Below are positions 25,663-33,867 of a DNA stretch of 64,000 bases, piece after piece. The stretch comes from Streptomyces wuyuanensis (GTDB lineage: Bacteria; Actinomycetota; Actinomycetes; Streptomycetales; Streptomycetaceae). Location of the stretch: NCBI RefSeq assembly GCF_900103455.1, contig NZ_FNHI01000014.1, positions 124,001-188,000 of the forward strand. The letters are read 5' to 3'. Position 1 is the stretch's first letter. Each line of letters starts with the position of its first letter. The notes beneath the pieces are model-generated. The model saw only the letters and a program-made list of their open reading frames with translations, had not been told where the DNA came from and searched no databases. A program made the translations under genes and the position numbers.

Positions 25663-27944
25663 CTGCGCTTCCCGGGGCGAGCCCCGGCACCCCCGCCGAG
25701 GATCCCGCGTCCGAGGACTCCGGCCCCGGCACGTCCGTCGCCGCGGGAGAGCACGGCGCCGGGACCGCTCCGGACCGGGTGCCCGGTGAGGCGGCGGACG
25801 GGGAGGCCGGGCCGTCGGCGGACGGCGGAGCCGGGGGCGACTCCTCCGGCGGGGAGCCCTCACTCGGCGGGGCGGCCGCCGAGGCCACCGGCGGCGGTGG
25901 GGTGTCCGAGGCCCAGGCGGAGCTGGCGGCCCAGCGGGAACTGCGGTCGAGGATCGAGAAGCGCAAGGCCGAGAAGGCAGGGCCGATCGCGGCCGGCGGG
26001 AAGCTGAGCGGCACCGCGGCCGATCTTCTGGCGGCCGTGCGGGCCCTGGAGAGCGGCGACAGGCCGTCGGACGCCTTCTTCGAGACCGCCGCAGCGCCGA
26101 GGACCCCGGCCCCGACGTCCGTGGCCGGGCCCGGGCGCCCGCGGGTGCCGACGCCCGAGCCCGCCCGGCGGCAGGTCGATCCGGGCACGGTGACGGCCGT
26201 TCTGGAAGTCCTCGTGTCGGGCGGTGCACCCGAGGGGCTGGCGGCTCGGGTCGCCGGGGTGCTCGGTGAGCAGGCCGCCGACGCACTCCGTGCGGACCCC
26301 TGGCGGCTGCTGGCGGTGCCCGGGGTGCAGCCGGAGCAGGCGGACGGGTTCGCCCGGGCGCTGCTCGGCGAGGAGTGCCGCCCCGACGACGGCCGGCGGG
26401 CCACGGCACTGGTCACCTGGCTGCTGGAGCGCGCCGCCCTCCGGGGGCACACGGCGATGGAGTCCGCGGCGGTGCGCACGGCGCTCGCCGGCCGTTCCGT
26501 ACCGGACCCCGACGAGGCGTTGCAGCACGCGATCGCCGAGGGGGCCGTACTGGTCTTCCAGGACGGCGTGGACGCGGCCGGGGAGCCGGAGGAGGCCGAA
26601 GGACCCGAAGGACCCGAAGGACCCGACGAGCACGGGGTTCCGGAGCCGCGAGACGCCTCCGGGCCGCGGGAGCCGGTCCCGGTCCTGCTGGGCCTGGACC
26701 GGTACGCCCTCGCGGAGGAGAGCCTCGCGGACGGTCTGGCCCGGCTGGTCAAGACCGCGCAGCCGGCGTCCTGGGAGGACGCCGCCGGAGCCGCGGGATC
26801 GCCGTCTGCCGCCGAGCTGATCCGCGCCGCCGCCGGACACGGCCTGGTCGCACACACGGGCGGCGAGGCGGCTCGCGCCGAGCCGGCCGCCCTGGTCGAA
26901 GCCGCTCGCGCCCTCGGACTGCGGACGGCCCTGGCCGTGCACCACGAGAACGGCCGGCGGAGACTGGGCGCCGGCACGGTCACGGTGCAGGGGTTGCTCT
27001 CCGGCACGGAGGGGCCCGGCCGGGACGAGGACGGCACACTGGCCGTGGATCTGCTCGCGGTCCTCGACGCGCCGCAGCTCGACGTCGAGACCGCGGCCAT
27101 GCTCGTGGAGTCCCTGCCGGACGGCTGCCGGCTGGTGCTCGGCGGGGACCCCGGGGTGCTGTGGTCGGCGGGCGCGGGACGGGTGTTCGCCGATGTGCTG
27201 GCCGCCCGGGTGTGTCCGGTCGTCGCCTCCCGTACGCCCGACCTCGGGCCACTGGGCGAGCTGGTCTCCGGAATCGGCATCGGCGAACTCACCCGGGTCG
27301 AGGCCCCCGGCAAGGAGGTCGTGATCGTGCCGGTGCGGGACGCGGGCGAGGCCGTGCACCGCACGGTCCAGCTCGTCGCGGACTCCGTCCCGAGGGCGAT
27401 CGGGGTTCCGTCGGCAGACACCCAGGTCATCACCGTGGGCCACGGTGGTTCCGCGGGCACGAGGGCGCTCAACGCCGCACTCAAGGAGCGGTTGAATCCC
27501 GGTCCCGGCCGGTTCGGCGGCTTCGACCCGGCCGACCGCGTCGCCTACGCCCCGGCTCCCGGGCGGACCCTGACCGGCACGGTGGTCTCGGCCGAGGCGG
27601 AGGGGCTGCGCGTCGACTGCGAGGGCACAGCCGTGCTCGTGCCGAAGGACCGGGTGGAGTCGACGCTGCGGCACGGCTGGGCGCTCACGGCGCACCAGGC
27701 GGCCGGAATGCGCTGGCCCGCGGTCGTCGTGGTGCTGCCGGGGGACGCCGCACAGGGCCTGAGCCGTCCCTGGGTCTACACCGCTTTCAGCCGCGGTGAG
27801 CGCCATCTGTCCGTGGTCCACGGCGTGGAGCAGGCCCTGCCCCGCGCGGTGGCCGAGATCGCGTCCGAAGACCGTACGACCCGGCTGCGCTCCCTTCTCG
27901 AGGGCCTGCTCGCGCCGGGCGAAGCGGAGGCCGCCCCGGCCTGA
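25659..27944 (+). CDS. RecD-like helicase homologue with helix-hairpin-helix region and degenerate ATPase motifs
   Basis: A 761-residue protein. The first 150 residues are low-complexity acidic/Gly/Ala sequence with a short helical segment. Residues about 170-260 resemble the HhH region of RecD2 helicases (LLAVPGVQPEQADGFARALL). The remainder follows the RecD layout: a Walker-A position (about 396) reading VAHTGGEAARAEPA without GKT, a Walker-B-like LAVLDAPQLD (about 466), motif III-like LVLGGDPGVLWSAGAGRVF (about 493-511), and a 2B/C-terminal segment LTAHQAAGMRWPAVVVVL (about 677). ATP hydrolysis therefore seems lost. GTG start overlapping the aldo/keto reductase stop. Confidence 0.75.
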   Translation: MTALPGASPGTPAEDPASEDSGPGTSVAAGEHGAGTAPDRVPGEAADGEAGPSADGGAGGDSSGGEPSLGGAAAEATGGGGVSEAQAELAAQRELRSRIEKRKAEKAGPIAAGGKLSGTAADLLAAVRALESGDRPSDAFFETAAAPRTPAPTSVAGPGRPRVPTPEPARRQVDPGTVTAVLEVLVSGGAPEGLAARVAGVLGEQAADALRADPWRLLAVPGVQPEQADGFARALLGEECRPDDGRRATALVTWLLERAALRGHTAMESAAVRTALAGRSVPDPDEALQHAIAEGAVLVFQDGVDAAGEPEEAEGPEGPEGPDEHGVPEPRDASGPREPVPVLLGLDRYALAEESLADGLARLVKTAQPASWEDAAGAAGSPSAAELIRAAAGHGLVAHTGGEAARAEPAALVEAARALGLRTALAVHHENGRRRLGAGTVTVQGLLSGTEGPGRDEDGTLAVDLLAVLDAPQLDVETAAMLVESLPDGCRLVLGGDPGVLWSAGAGRVFADVLAARVCPVVASRTPDLGPLGELVSGIGIGELTRVEAPGKEVVIVPVRDAGEAVHRTVQLVADSVPRAIGVPSADTQVITVGHGGSAGTRALNAALKERLNPGPGRFGGFDPADRVAYAPAPGRTLTGTVVSAEAEGLRVDCEGTAVLVPKDRVESTLRHGWALTAHQAAGMRWPAVVVVLPGDAAQGLSRPWVYTAFSRGERHLSVVHGVEQALPRAVAEIASEDRTTRLRSLLEGLLAPGEAEAAPA

Positions 27945-28236
27945 GCGGAGTCGGCGCCCGATGCGATGCGATGCGGTGCCGGGCGGGAGCGCTCACGTCT
28001 GTGCGCGGGCGGCCGCCGGCCGGGGCCACCGACCGCGTCGGCGCCCGCGCCTCGGGCGAGGTGGGCTGGCCCGCCGGAAGCGCCGAGGCCCGGGCCCCGG
28101 GGCGCGCGCGTGGGTCAGACGATCGCGGTCCTGGGCCGAGGCGGCCGACCCTGCCCGGGGTGCGGGCGGCGGGCCGGTCGCGGACCGGGGCGGGTGGCGC
28201 CACGGCCCGGTCCGCCGTCCGACCCGCACGCTGCGG
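27945..28236. other. Intergenic region after the RecD-like gene
   Basis: No gene supported. It starts with a small tandem repeat (GATGC three times, 27959-27973) and is otherwise high-GC sequence between two convergent genes. Confidence 0.4.
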
Positions 28237-28279
28237 CGAGGCCCCGGGCAGAGATCGGTGATCTCCGTGCGGGGCCTCG
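28237..28279 (-). terminator. Long two-step hairpin after the 221-residue hypothetical gene
   Basis: Outer arms CGAGGCCCCG (28237-28246) and CGGGGCCTCG (28270-28279) are perfect complements. An inner GAGATC/GATCTC stem (28251-28265) closes on GGT. It lies 24 bp past the minus-strand gene's stop. Confidence 0.7.
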
Positions 28280-28302
28280 CGCTGCGTTCCGGACGGTCTC
28301 CG

Positions 28303-28968
28303 TCACGCGGGGCTGGGATCGTCCAGGTCCTCGTCCAGGTCCTCGTCGTCGAAGACGGAGCTGACGTCGAAGCGGCAGACGACGCGCTCCGGGTCCGCCT
28401 GGTCGAAGGGGGTGCTGAGCCATTCGCCCGGCTCGGGCAGATCGTCGGCGGCGGAGACCCAGAGGGTGGAGTCGCCCTCCTCCAGGCCGAACTCCTTGTG
28501 CCGCGATGCGATCTCGTCCGGCTCGAACTCGCCGAACAGTACCCCGAGCGCGGCGTGCACGCTCGCTCCCACCACCGCCGCGGACGTGTCGTCCGCGGTC
28601 TCGTCCCGGTCGAGGTCCGCGACCCGCTGGGCCTGGGCGAGCAGACGCTGGGGCTCCACGACGGCGTAGTCGCGGCGGATGAGGACACTCAGCGCGTTCG
28701 GTTCGTCCGGCCCTGTGTACGGCGGCATGGAGTCGTCCGCGCCCGGGATCTCGAAGGGCGTGACTTCGTCATAGCGGTCGTAGAGCCGCTCGTCGTACGC
28801 CTCGGCCGCGGCGGCAAGGGCGTTGAAGGCCGCGTAGACCGCCGGGTCGTCCTCTCCCGTGCGGCGTTCGACCGCTTCGAGGTGGCGGTCCAGCGCGGCT
28901 TTGACCGCCTCGGCGGCGGCGCGGACCTCGGCAGCCGTGGGCTGCGCAGGAGCGGAAGCATCAGACAT
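28303..28968 (-). CDS. Conserved hypothetical acidic protein
   Basis: A 221-residue acidic, mostly helical protein without a domain I recognise. It opens MSDASAPAQPTAAEVRAAAE and closes with an Asp-rich tail (DDEDLDEDLDDPSPA). The middle contains a MPPYTGPDEPNALSVLIRRDYAVV segment. The ATG at 28968 has TAGCGT exactly 7 nt upstream with no ribosome site, pointing to a leaderless transcript. It is divergent from the DUF5703 gene with only 47 bp between starts. Confidence 0.75.
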   Translation of the reverse strand: MSDASAPAQPTAAEVRAAAEAVKAALDRHLEAVERRTGEDDPAVYAAFNALAAAAEAYDERLYDRYDEVTPFEIPGADDSMPPYTGPDEPNALSVLIRRDYAVVEPQRLLAQAQRVADLDRDETADDTSAAVVGASVHAALGVLFGEFEPDEIASRHKEFGLEEGDSTLWVSAADDLPEPGEWLSTPFDQADPERVVCRFDVSSVFDDEDLDEDLDDPSPA

Positions 28969-29015
28969 AGTGCAGACGCTATCCGTACTCGGCCCGTGCC
29001 CGCACAATAGATGCG
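28969..29015. promoter_or_regulatory. Compact divergent promoter, both genes apparently leaderless
   Basis: Forty-seven bp separate two start codons. On minus, TAGCGT sits 7 nt before the start; on plus, CACAAT (29003-29008) sits 7 nt before the ATG at 29016. The two promoters must overlap back to back. Confidence 0.5.
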
Positions 29016-29204
29016 ATGCCGGAATACGAATTTGTCGACGTGTACGTGCCTCGTGGGGTCTCCCGCAAGGAGGCCACCCGTCTGCTGACCGACCATGCCG
29101 AATACGGACACTGGGAGTTGGACAGACTGACTCTCCTCCGTGACGGCAGCCGCCGCGTGCGGCTCCGCCGTCGCATCATCCGTCAGGTGCGCGCCACTTG
29201 GTGA
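29016..29204 (+). CDS. DUF5703 small conserved protein
   Basis: A 62-residue basic protein, MPEYEFVDVYVPRGVSRKEA at the N-terminus and a run of Arg near the C-terminus (VRLRRRIIRQVRATW). This is the DUF5703 family found across actinobacteria; function unknown. Its compact size, conservation and charge suggest an RNA- or protein-binding accessory role, which is a guess. Probably leaderless. Confidence 0.85.
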   Translation: MPEYEFVDVYVPRGVSRKEATRLLTDHAEYGHWELDRLTLLRDGSRRVRLRRRIIRQVRATW

Positions 29205-29222
29205 GCGCCTGCTGCACGAAGG

Positions 29223-29256
29223 ACGGAGCGGGCCCGCGGTTGCGGGCCCGCTCCGT
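29223..29256. terminator. Bidirectional terminator between DUF5703 and chpC
   Basis: A perfect 15-bp stem (ACGGAGCGGGCCCGC and complement) with a GGTT loop, centred between two convergent genes. Confidence 0.8.
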
Positions 29257-29271
29257 TGTGTCATCGCGTCC

Positions 29272-30015
29272 TCACGCGGAGGCACGGGCCTTGCGGTAGA
29301 GGACGGCTCCGCCGAGCAGCAGGCCGGCGGCCGCGGAGGCGCCGAGGCCGAGCGAGCCGGCGCCGGTCCGGGCGAGCTCCTCGGTGGCCCTGGGCGGCGT
29401 GACCGTGTTGGTACCCGGCGTGTTCGGGGTGGTGGGCTCGACCGGCGAACCCGGCTCGCCGGGCTGGACGGGCTCCCCGGGCTCCCCCGGCTCTCCGGGT
29501 TCACCGGGCTCGCCGGGCTCATTCGGCTCACCCGGTTCACCGGGCTCTCCCGGCTCCCCGGGCTCTCCCGGCTCCCCGGGGTTGTCGCCGTCGTCCCCGT
29601 TGCCGCACTCGTTGCCGAGGGCGCCGTTGCCGAGGCCGCCGATCGTCACGCTGTTGCCGCAGGCGTTCACGGGCACGTGGACGGGCACCTGGACCGTGTT
29701 CCCGGAGCCGACGCCGGGAGAGTCGGAGGTGCTGCCCTCGGCGTGGGCGCCGTCGTCGCCCTCCTCCGAGGTGTTGGCGCAGTCGTTGCCGAACGCCGGG
29801 TTCAGTGCGCCGATGACGTTGACGGTGTTGCCGCAGACGTTGACCGGGACGTGGACCGGCACCTGGACCGTGTTCCCGGAGAGCACGCCCGGGGAGTCGG
29901 AGGCGCCGCCGTGGGCCCCCGCCCCGCCGTGCGCGTGTGCGTAGCCGCCGCCGAGGACGAGCACGCCGCCCGCGGCCGCCACGGTGATCAGGCCCTTTCG
30001 CGTGACCTGTCGCAT
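29272..30015 (-). CDS. chpC: Long chaplin with two chaplin domains, GEP-repeat stalk and sortase signal (ChpC-like)
   Basis: A cell-wall-anchored amyloid-forming protein for aerial hyphae. The 247 residues run: signal peptide (1-28); chaplin domain 1 (about 38-80, DSPGVLSGNTVQVPVHVPVN ... CGN ... FGNDC); chaplin domain 2 (about 97-137, same motif, Cys pair conserved); a Gly-Glu-Pro triplet stalk (about 146-195); sortase motif LARTG (214-218), hydrophobic helix and RKARASA tail. LAXTG-type motifs are class E sortase substrates. chpH lies 138 bp upstream on the same strand, the order known for chpC/chpH. ATG at 30015 with a modest GGCAGGA ribosome site. Confidence 0.95.
   Translation of the reverse strand: MRQVTRKGLITVAAAGGVLVLGGGYAHAHGGAGAHGGASDSPGVLSGNTVQVPVHVPVNVCGNTVNVIGALNPAFGNDCANTSEEGDDGAHAEGSTSDSPGVGSGNTVQVPVHVPVNACGNSVTIGGLGNGALGNECGNGDDGDNPGEPGEPGEPGEPGEPGEPNEPGEPGEPGEPGEPGEPVQPGEPGSPVEPTTPNTPGTNTVTPPRATEELARTGAGSLGLGASAAAGLLLGGAVLYRKARASA
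29467..29581 (-). repeat. Nine-base repeats coding for (Gly-Glu-Pro)n
   Basis: About a dozen imperfect 9-bp units inside the chaplin gene, differing mainly at third codon positions and interrupted by one Asn codon (NEP) and a VQP. They encode the collagen-like stalk between the chaplin domains and the wall anchor. Such arrays readily change length. Confidence 0.85.
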
Positions 30016-30085
30016 AGCTGGTTCCTGCCTTCTGACTTCCGGACTGCCCCGGGCGCCGTGCCCGGGAGCGGGGTGAATGCGGACG

Positions 30086-30118
30086 GGCCCCGGAGTGCAC
30101 GGCGTGCACTCCGGGGCC
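30086..30118 (-). terminator. Terminator after chpH
   Basis: A perfect 15-bp stem (GGCCCCGGAGTGCAC and complement) with a 3-nt loop, 36 bp past the chpH stop, separating the two chaplin genes into independent transcripts. Confidence 0.8.
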
Positions 30119-30153
30119 GCCGGGTCAATCCCTCACAGGGGCAAGACGCAACG

Positions 30154-30387
30154 TCAGTCGTTGACGCAGACGTTGCCGAAGGCCGGGTTCAGCAGACCGA
30201 TCACGGAGATCGTGTTGCCGCAGACGTTCACCGGCACGTGGACGGGCACCTGCACGACGTTGCCCGAAAGCACGCCGGGGGAGTTCACGGCGGCACCCTG
30301 GGCACCCGAGTCGGCGACGGCCATGCCCGCACCCGCGAGAACCAGGCCACCCGTGGCAGCCGCAGCAGCGACGACCTTCTTGATCAT
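30154..30387 (-). CDS. chpH: Short chaplin (ChpH-like)
   Basis: A 77-residue secreted chaplin: signal peptide (1-26, MIKKVVAAAAATGGLVLAG ... AVAD), then one chaplin domain with VNSPGVLSGNVVQVPVHVPV, CGNTISVIG and the second Cys in FGNVC. The two Cys form the intramolecular disulfide; the mature peptide assembles into surface amyloid with the rodlins. AGGAGG sits 5 nt before the ATG. The roughly 200 bp upstream are clearly AT-richer than the neighbourhood, as expected for a developmentally controlled promoter with a long leader; I could not place the -35/-10 with confidence. Confidence 0.96.
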   Translation of the reverse strand: MIKKVVAAAAATGGLVLAGAGMAVADSGAQGAAVNSPGVLSGNVVQVPVHVPVNVCGNTISVIGLLNPAFGNVCVND

Positions 30388-30570
30388 TATTCCTCCTAGT
30401 TGGCAATGCGATCCCAACTGCGGACCGCACACCTGTAACGAGGAGGGGCTAATGGGGCTACTAGCGTATGAGCCCATTCACTCTTTTCAGTCAAATACGC
30501 ACGCGCGGACGAATGTTGGCGTTTCGTTTCTGCATGGTAAGCCCGCCTTCCGCCCCCCGACGGACGCACC

Positions 30571-30596
30571 AGGGCCCCGCACCACGGCGGGGCCCT
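30571..30596 (-). terminator. Terminator after the M20 peptidase gene
   Basis: AGGGCCCCGC and its complement around a 6-nt loop, 19 bp beyond the peptidase stop on minus. Confidence 0.65.
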
Positions 30597-30614
30597 GACC
30601 TGGGTGGCGGCGGC

Positions 30615-31940
30615 TCAGCTCGCGTCGAGGAAGCGGTCCAGCACCCGTACGCCGAACTTCAGGCCGTCCACCGGAACGCGCTCGTCCACGCCGTGGAACA
30701 TCCCCGCGAAGTCCAGCTCCGGCGGCAGCTTCAGCGGCGCGAAACCGAAGCAGCGGATCCCGAGGTCGTCGAAGGACTTGGCGTCGGTCCCGCCGGAGAG
30801 CATGTACGGCACGGCCCGGGCGATCGGGTCCTCGGCGCGGAGCGCGGACTGCATCGCGTCCACGAGGTCGCCGTCGAAGCTCGTCTCCAGCGCCTTGTCG
30901 GCGTGGACGTCCTCGCGGCGGACCCGGGGGCCGAGGAGCCGGTCGAGGTCGGCGAGGAACTCCTCCTCGTAGCCGGGCAGGAAGCGCCCGTCCACGTGCG
31001 CGGTCGCCTGTCCGGGGATGACGTTCACCTTGTAGCCGGCGCCGAGCATGGTGGGCGCGGCGGAGTTGCGGAGCGTGGCCCCGACCATCTTGGCGATGCC
31101 GCCGAGCTTGGCGAGGGTCGCCTCCATGTCCTCGGGGTCGAGCGGGGTGCCCAGCGCGTCCGAGAGCTCGTCCAGGAAGGACCGCACGGTCTTGGTCACC
31201 CGCACCGGCCAGGTGTGGCGGCCGAGCCGGCCGACGGCCTCGCAGAGCTCGGTGATGGCGTTGTCGTGGTTCGTCATGGACCCGTGCCCGGCGGTGCCCT
31301 CGACCGTGAGCCGCATCCAGTGCATGCCCTTCTGGGCCGTCTCGACGAGGTAGAGCCGCAGGTTCTCGTTGACGGTGAAGGAGAAGCCGCCGACCTCGCC
31401 GATGGCCTCGGTGACGCCCTCGAAGAGGTCGGGGTGCTTGTCGACGAGGTACCGGGCGCCGTACGTGCCGCCCGCCTCCTCGTCCGCGAGGAACGCCAGC
31501 ACCACGTCGCGCGGAGGCCTGCGGCCGCTGCGCAGCCGGTCCCGTACGACGGCGAGGGTCATCGCGTCCATGTCCTTCATGTCCACCGCGCCCCGGCCCC
31601 AGACGCAGCCGTCGGCGATCTCGCCGGAGAAGGGGTGGTGGGTCCAGTCGTCGGCGTTGGCCGGGACGACGTCGGTGTGGCCGTGGATGAGGAGTGCCGG
31701 GCGGGAGGGGTCCTCCCCCTCGATCCGGGCCACGGTGGAGGCCCTGCCCTGGTGCGACTCGATGATCCTGGGCTCCAGGCCGACCTCGGCGAGCTTCTCC
31801 GCCACGTACTCGGCGGCCGCCCGCTCGCCCGGCCCCGAGTGATCGCCGTAGTTGCTGGTGTCGATCCGGATCAGATCGCGACAGAGGTCGACGACCTCGT
31901 CCTCGCCGGAGACCTTCCGGGCGGTGTCCGTCTCGCTCAC
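30615..31940 (-). CDS. M20/M25/M40 family metallo-peptidase
   Basis: A 441-residue zinc amidohydrolase of the ArgE/DapE/CPG2 type. Metal-site motifs are HGHTDVVPA (about 87), GRGAVDMKD with bridging Asp (about 117), catalytic EE in LADEEAGGTYG (about 150) and a dimerisation-domain His in GTAGHGSM. A C-terminal GGTDAKSF carries a further metal-site region. The GTG at 31940 follows GGGAGGAAA. Probable cytosolic dipeptidase or N-acyl-amino-acid hydrolase; specificity unknown. No operon partner. Confidence 0.9.
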   Translation of the reverse strand: MSETDTARKVSGEDEVVDLCRDLIRIDTSNYGDHSGPGERAAAEYVAEKLAEVGLEPRIIESHQGRASTVARIEGEDPSRPALLIHGHTDVVPANADDWTHHPFSGEIADGCVWGRGAVDMKDMDAMTLAVVRDRLRSGRRPPRDVVLAFLADEEAGGTYGARYLVDKHPDLFEGVTEAIGEVGGFSFTVNENLRLYLVETAQKGMHWMRLTVEGTAGHGSMTNHDNAITELCEAVGRLGRHTWPVRVTKTVRSFLDELSDALGTPLDPEDMEATLAKLGGIAKMVGATLRNSAAPTMLGAGYKVNVIPGQATAHVDGRFLPGYEEEFLADLDRLLGPRVRREDVHADKALETSFDGDLVDAMQSALRAEDPIARAVPYMLSGGTDAKSFDDLGIRCFGFAPLKLPPELDFAGMFHGVDERVPVDGLKFGVRVLDRFLDAS

Positions 31941-32102
31941 GCTGTTTCCTCCCGCTGTCGCTGGTGGTCCCCCACATCCTCCCCCGCCCGGAGCCGCACC
32001 CCAAGGGCGGCTGCCCGCCGACACACGCCCGCCACGGACGGCGGGCCTGCGAGGGCCGGGCGCCCGGGCCGGGGGCGTGATCGAGCACCCCCGAATGTTT
32101 GC

Positions 32103-32108
32103 TATGGT
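32103..32108 (+). promoter_or_regulatory. Extended -10 promoter of tRNA-Leu
   Basis: TATGGT preceded by TGC (extended -10 form), about 42 nt before the tRNA 5' end and in a short AT-rich pocket. No clear -35. Confidence 0.5.
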
Positions 32109-32150
32109 TTTCCACGTCGGAACGGCCCAGGGCCGGGAGACAGACACCTT

Positions 32151-32238
32151 GTCCGGGTGGCGGAATGGCAGACGCGCTAGCTTGAGGTGCTAGTGCCCTT
32201 TATCGGGCGTGGGGGTTCAAGTCCCCCCTCGGACACCA
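32151..32238 (+). tRNA. tRNA-Leu (anticodon GAG)
   Basis: An 88-nt class II tRNA with encoded CCA. The acceptor GTCCGGG pairs with CTCGGAC, the D arm begins TGGCGGAATGG, the anticodon loop TTGAGGT sits between CTAGC and GCTAG (anticodon GAG, reading CUC/CUU), there is a long variable arm TGCCCTTTATCGGGCG, and the T arm GGGGGTTCAAGTCCCCC. The position-1 to -7 pairing holds with one G-U. Confidence 0.97.
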
Positions 32239-32244
32239 CCAGGG

Positions 32245-32269
32245 AACCCCAGCTGAGCTGGGGTTTTTT
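32245..32269 (+). terminator. Intrinsic terminator of tRNA-Leu
   Basis: AACCCCAGC and its complement around TGA, followed directly by six T. A textbook rho-independent terminator, rare in this U-poor genome. Confidence 0.92.
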
Positions 32270-32320
32270 GTTTGTGCCGGGAAGGCGCCCCGGTCGGTAC
32301 GGGGACGAGGTGCGGAAGCT

Positions 32321-33265
32321 GTGGGACGCAGACGACGGGCGGCGCCGGTGGCTCCGCTGCCCCAGCGGGACGGGATCGACCCGGTGCGGCTGCGGCTGCC
32401 CGAGGACCCGGCCGGGGCCTGGCCCACCGTGCGGGACCATCTCGTCCACCGGTTCGCGGGGGCGGTGGGCGCCGAGCGGGTGGACGCCATGCTGCGGGAC
32501 GGACGGTTCGTCGGCACGGACGGCCCCGTCGCCCCGGACGAGCCGTACGCCGCCGGGCGGTACGTGTGGTTCCACCGCGACTTCGCACCCGAGGCGCCCG
32601 TGCCGTTCGGGATCGGGATCGTCCACCGCGACGAGCGGCTGGTGGTCGCGGACAAACCGCACTTCCTGGCGACCACGCCGCGCGGCAGCCACATCACGGA
32701 GACCGCGCTGGCACGGCTGCGGCGCGATCTGGGACTGCCGGGGCTCCAGCCGGCACACCGGCTGGACAGGCTCACCGCGGGGCTCGTGCTGTTCGTCGTA
32801 CGGCCGCAGGACCGGGGCGCCTACCAGTCGCTGTTCCGCAACCGCCGGGTGCGCAAGGAGTACGAGGCGGTGGCTCCGTACGACCCGGAGTTCTCCCTGC
32901 CCGTGACCGTGCGCAGCCGCATCGAGAAGGAGCGCGGGGTGCCCGCGGCCCGGGAGGTTCCGGGCGAGCCGAACAGCGAGAGCCGGATCGAGCTGCTGGA
33001 GCGGCGCGGCGGGCTCGGCCGGTACCGGCTGCTGCCGGCCACCGGCCGCACCCATCAGCTCCGGGTGCACATGAACGGCCTGGGGCTGCCGATCCTGAAC
33101 GACCCGCTCTATCCCGCCGTGCTCCCCGAGGGGCCGGAGGACCTCTCCCGTCCGCTGCAACTGCTCGCACGGGCACTGGAGTTCACCGACCCCGTCACCG
33201 GGGAGCCGTGCCGGTTCACCAGCCGCAGGCGGCTCGCTCAGTGGCCGCGGTCGATCCACTCCTGA
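32321..33265 (+). CDS. RluA-family pseudouridine synthase
   Basis: A 314-residue enzyme converting a uridine in rRNA or tRNA to pseudouridine. The catalytic motif PAHRLDRLTAGLVLF is near residues 145-160 (Asp of HRLDR). RVRKEYEAV and TGRTHQLRVHMNGLGLPI, both family signatures, follow. The N-terminal 90 residues look S4-like but divergent. The GTG at 32321 is assumed; ribosome site is weak. Its last 28 bp overlap the 3' end of the convergent metallo-hydrolase gene. Confidence 0.9.
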   Translation: MGRRRRAAPVAPLPQRDGIDPVRLRLPEDPAGAWPTVRDHLVHRFAGAVGAERVDAMLRDGRFVGTDGPVAPDEPYAAGRYVWFHRDFAPEAPVPFGIGIVHRDERLVVADKPHFLATTPRGSHITETALARLRRDLGLPGLQPAHRLDRLTAGLVLFVVRPQDRGAYQSLFRNRRVRKEYEAVAPYDPEFSLPVTVRSRIEKERGVPAAREVPGEPNSESRIELLERRGGLGRYRLLPATGRTHQLRVHMNGLGLPILNDPLYPAVLPEGPEDLSRPLQLLARALEFTDPVTGEPCRFTSRRRLAQWPRSIHS

Positions 33266-33867
33266 AGGTGCGGCGCCTCGACGCCGATCGTGGTCGTCTC
33301 GCCGTGACCGGGCCGGACCAGTGTCTCCGGGGGGAGCGTGAGCAGCCGTTCCCGGATCGAGTCGACGATCGTCGGGAAGTCGGAGAACGACCGGCCGGTC
33401 GCTCCCGGCCCGCCCTGGAAGAGGGTGTCGCCGGTGAGGACGGTGACCAGTTCGGGCGCGTGGAGGCAGACCGCGCCGGGGGCGTGGCCCGGGGTGTGCA
33501 GGACGGTCAGCCGGGTCCCGGCGACGGTCAGGGTCTGCCCGTCGGCGAGTTCCCCGTCGGGGGCCCGGCCGGGGTGGGTCTGCTTCCACAGGGGAAGGTC
33601 GTCCGGGTGCAGCAGGACGGGCGCGCCGGTGGCCTCGGCGAGCGCCGGAGCGGCGTCGATGTGGTCGTTGTGCGCGTGGGTGCAGACGATGGCGCGCAGT
33701 GCGCGACCGCCGAGGGCGGCGAGGATCGCGTCGGCGTCGTGGGCCGCGTCGACGACGATCGCCTCCTCGTCGTCACCGACGATCCAGACGTTGTTGTCGA
33801 CCTCCCACGTGCCGCCGTCGAGGGAGAAGGTGCCGGAGGTGACCAGGTGGTCGACGCGGGCGGTCAC
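33238..33867 (-). CDS. MBL-fold metallo-hydrolase, partner of the mycothiol dehydrogenase
   Basis: A 209-residue glyoxalase-II-like metallo-beta-lactamase-fold hydrolase: zinc motif THAHNDHID (about 75-83), third His in HTPGHAPG, Asp in LTGDTLF, last His in RPGHGETT. Its GTG start overlaps the stop of the mycothiol-dependent dehydrogenase, so they are coupled. In that context the likely job is hydrolysis of the S-formyl- or other S-acyl-mycothiol product, as a glyoxalase-II-type thioesterase. This role is inference from context. Confidence 0.88.
   Translation of the reverse strand: MTARVDHLVTSGTFSLDGGTWEVDNNVWIVGDDEEAIVVDAAHDADAILAALGGRALRAIVCTHAHNDHIDAAPALAEATGAPVLLHPDDLPLWKQTHPGRAPDGELADGQTLTVAGTRLTVLHTPGHAPGAVCLHAPELVTVLTGDTLFQGGPGATGRSFSDFPTIVDSIRERLLTLPPETLVRPGHGETTTIGVEAPHLQEWIDRGH

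Noticed and set aside
29467..29581. Possible CRISPR-like array
   Set aside because: Nine-base units with no spacers, in frame within a chaplin gene and coding for GEP.
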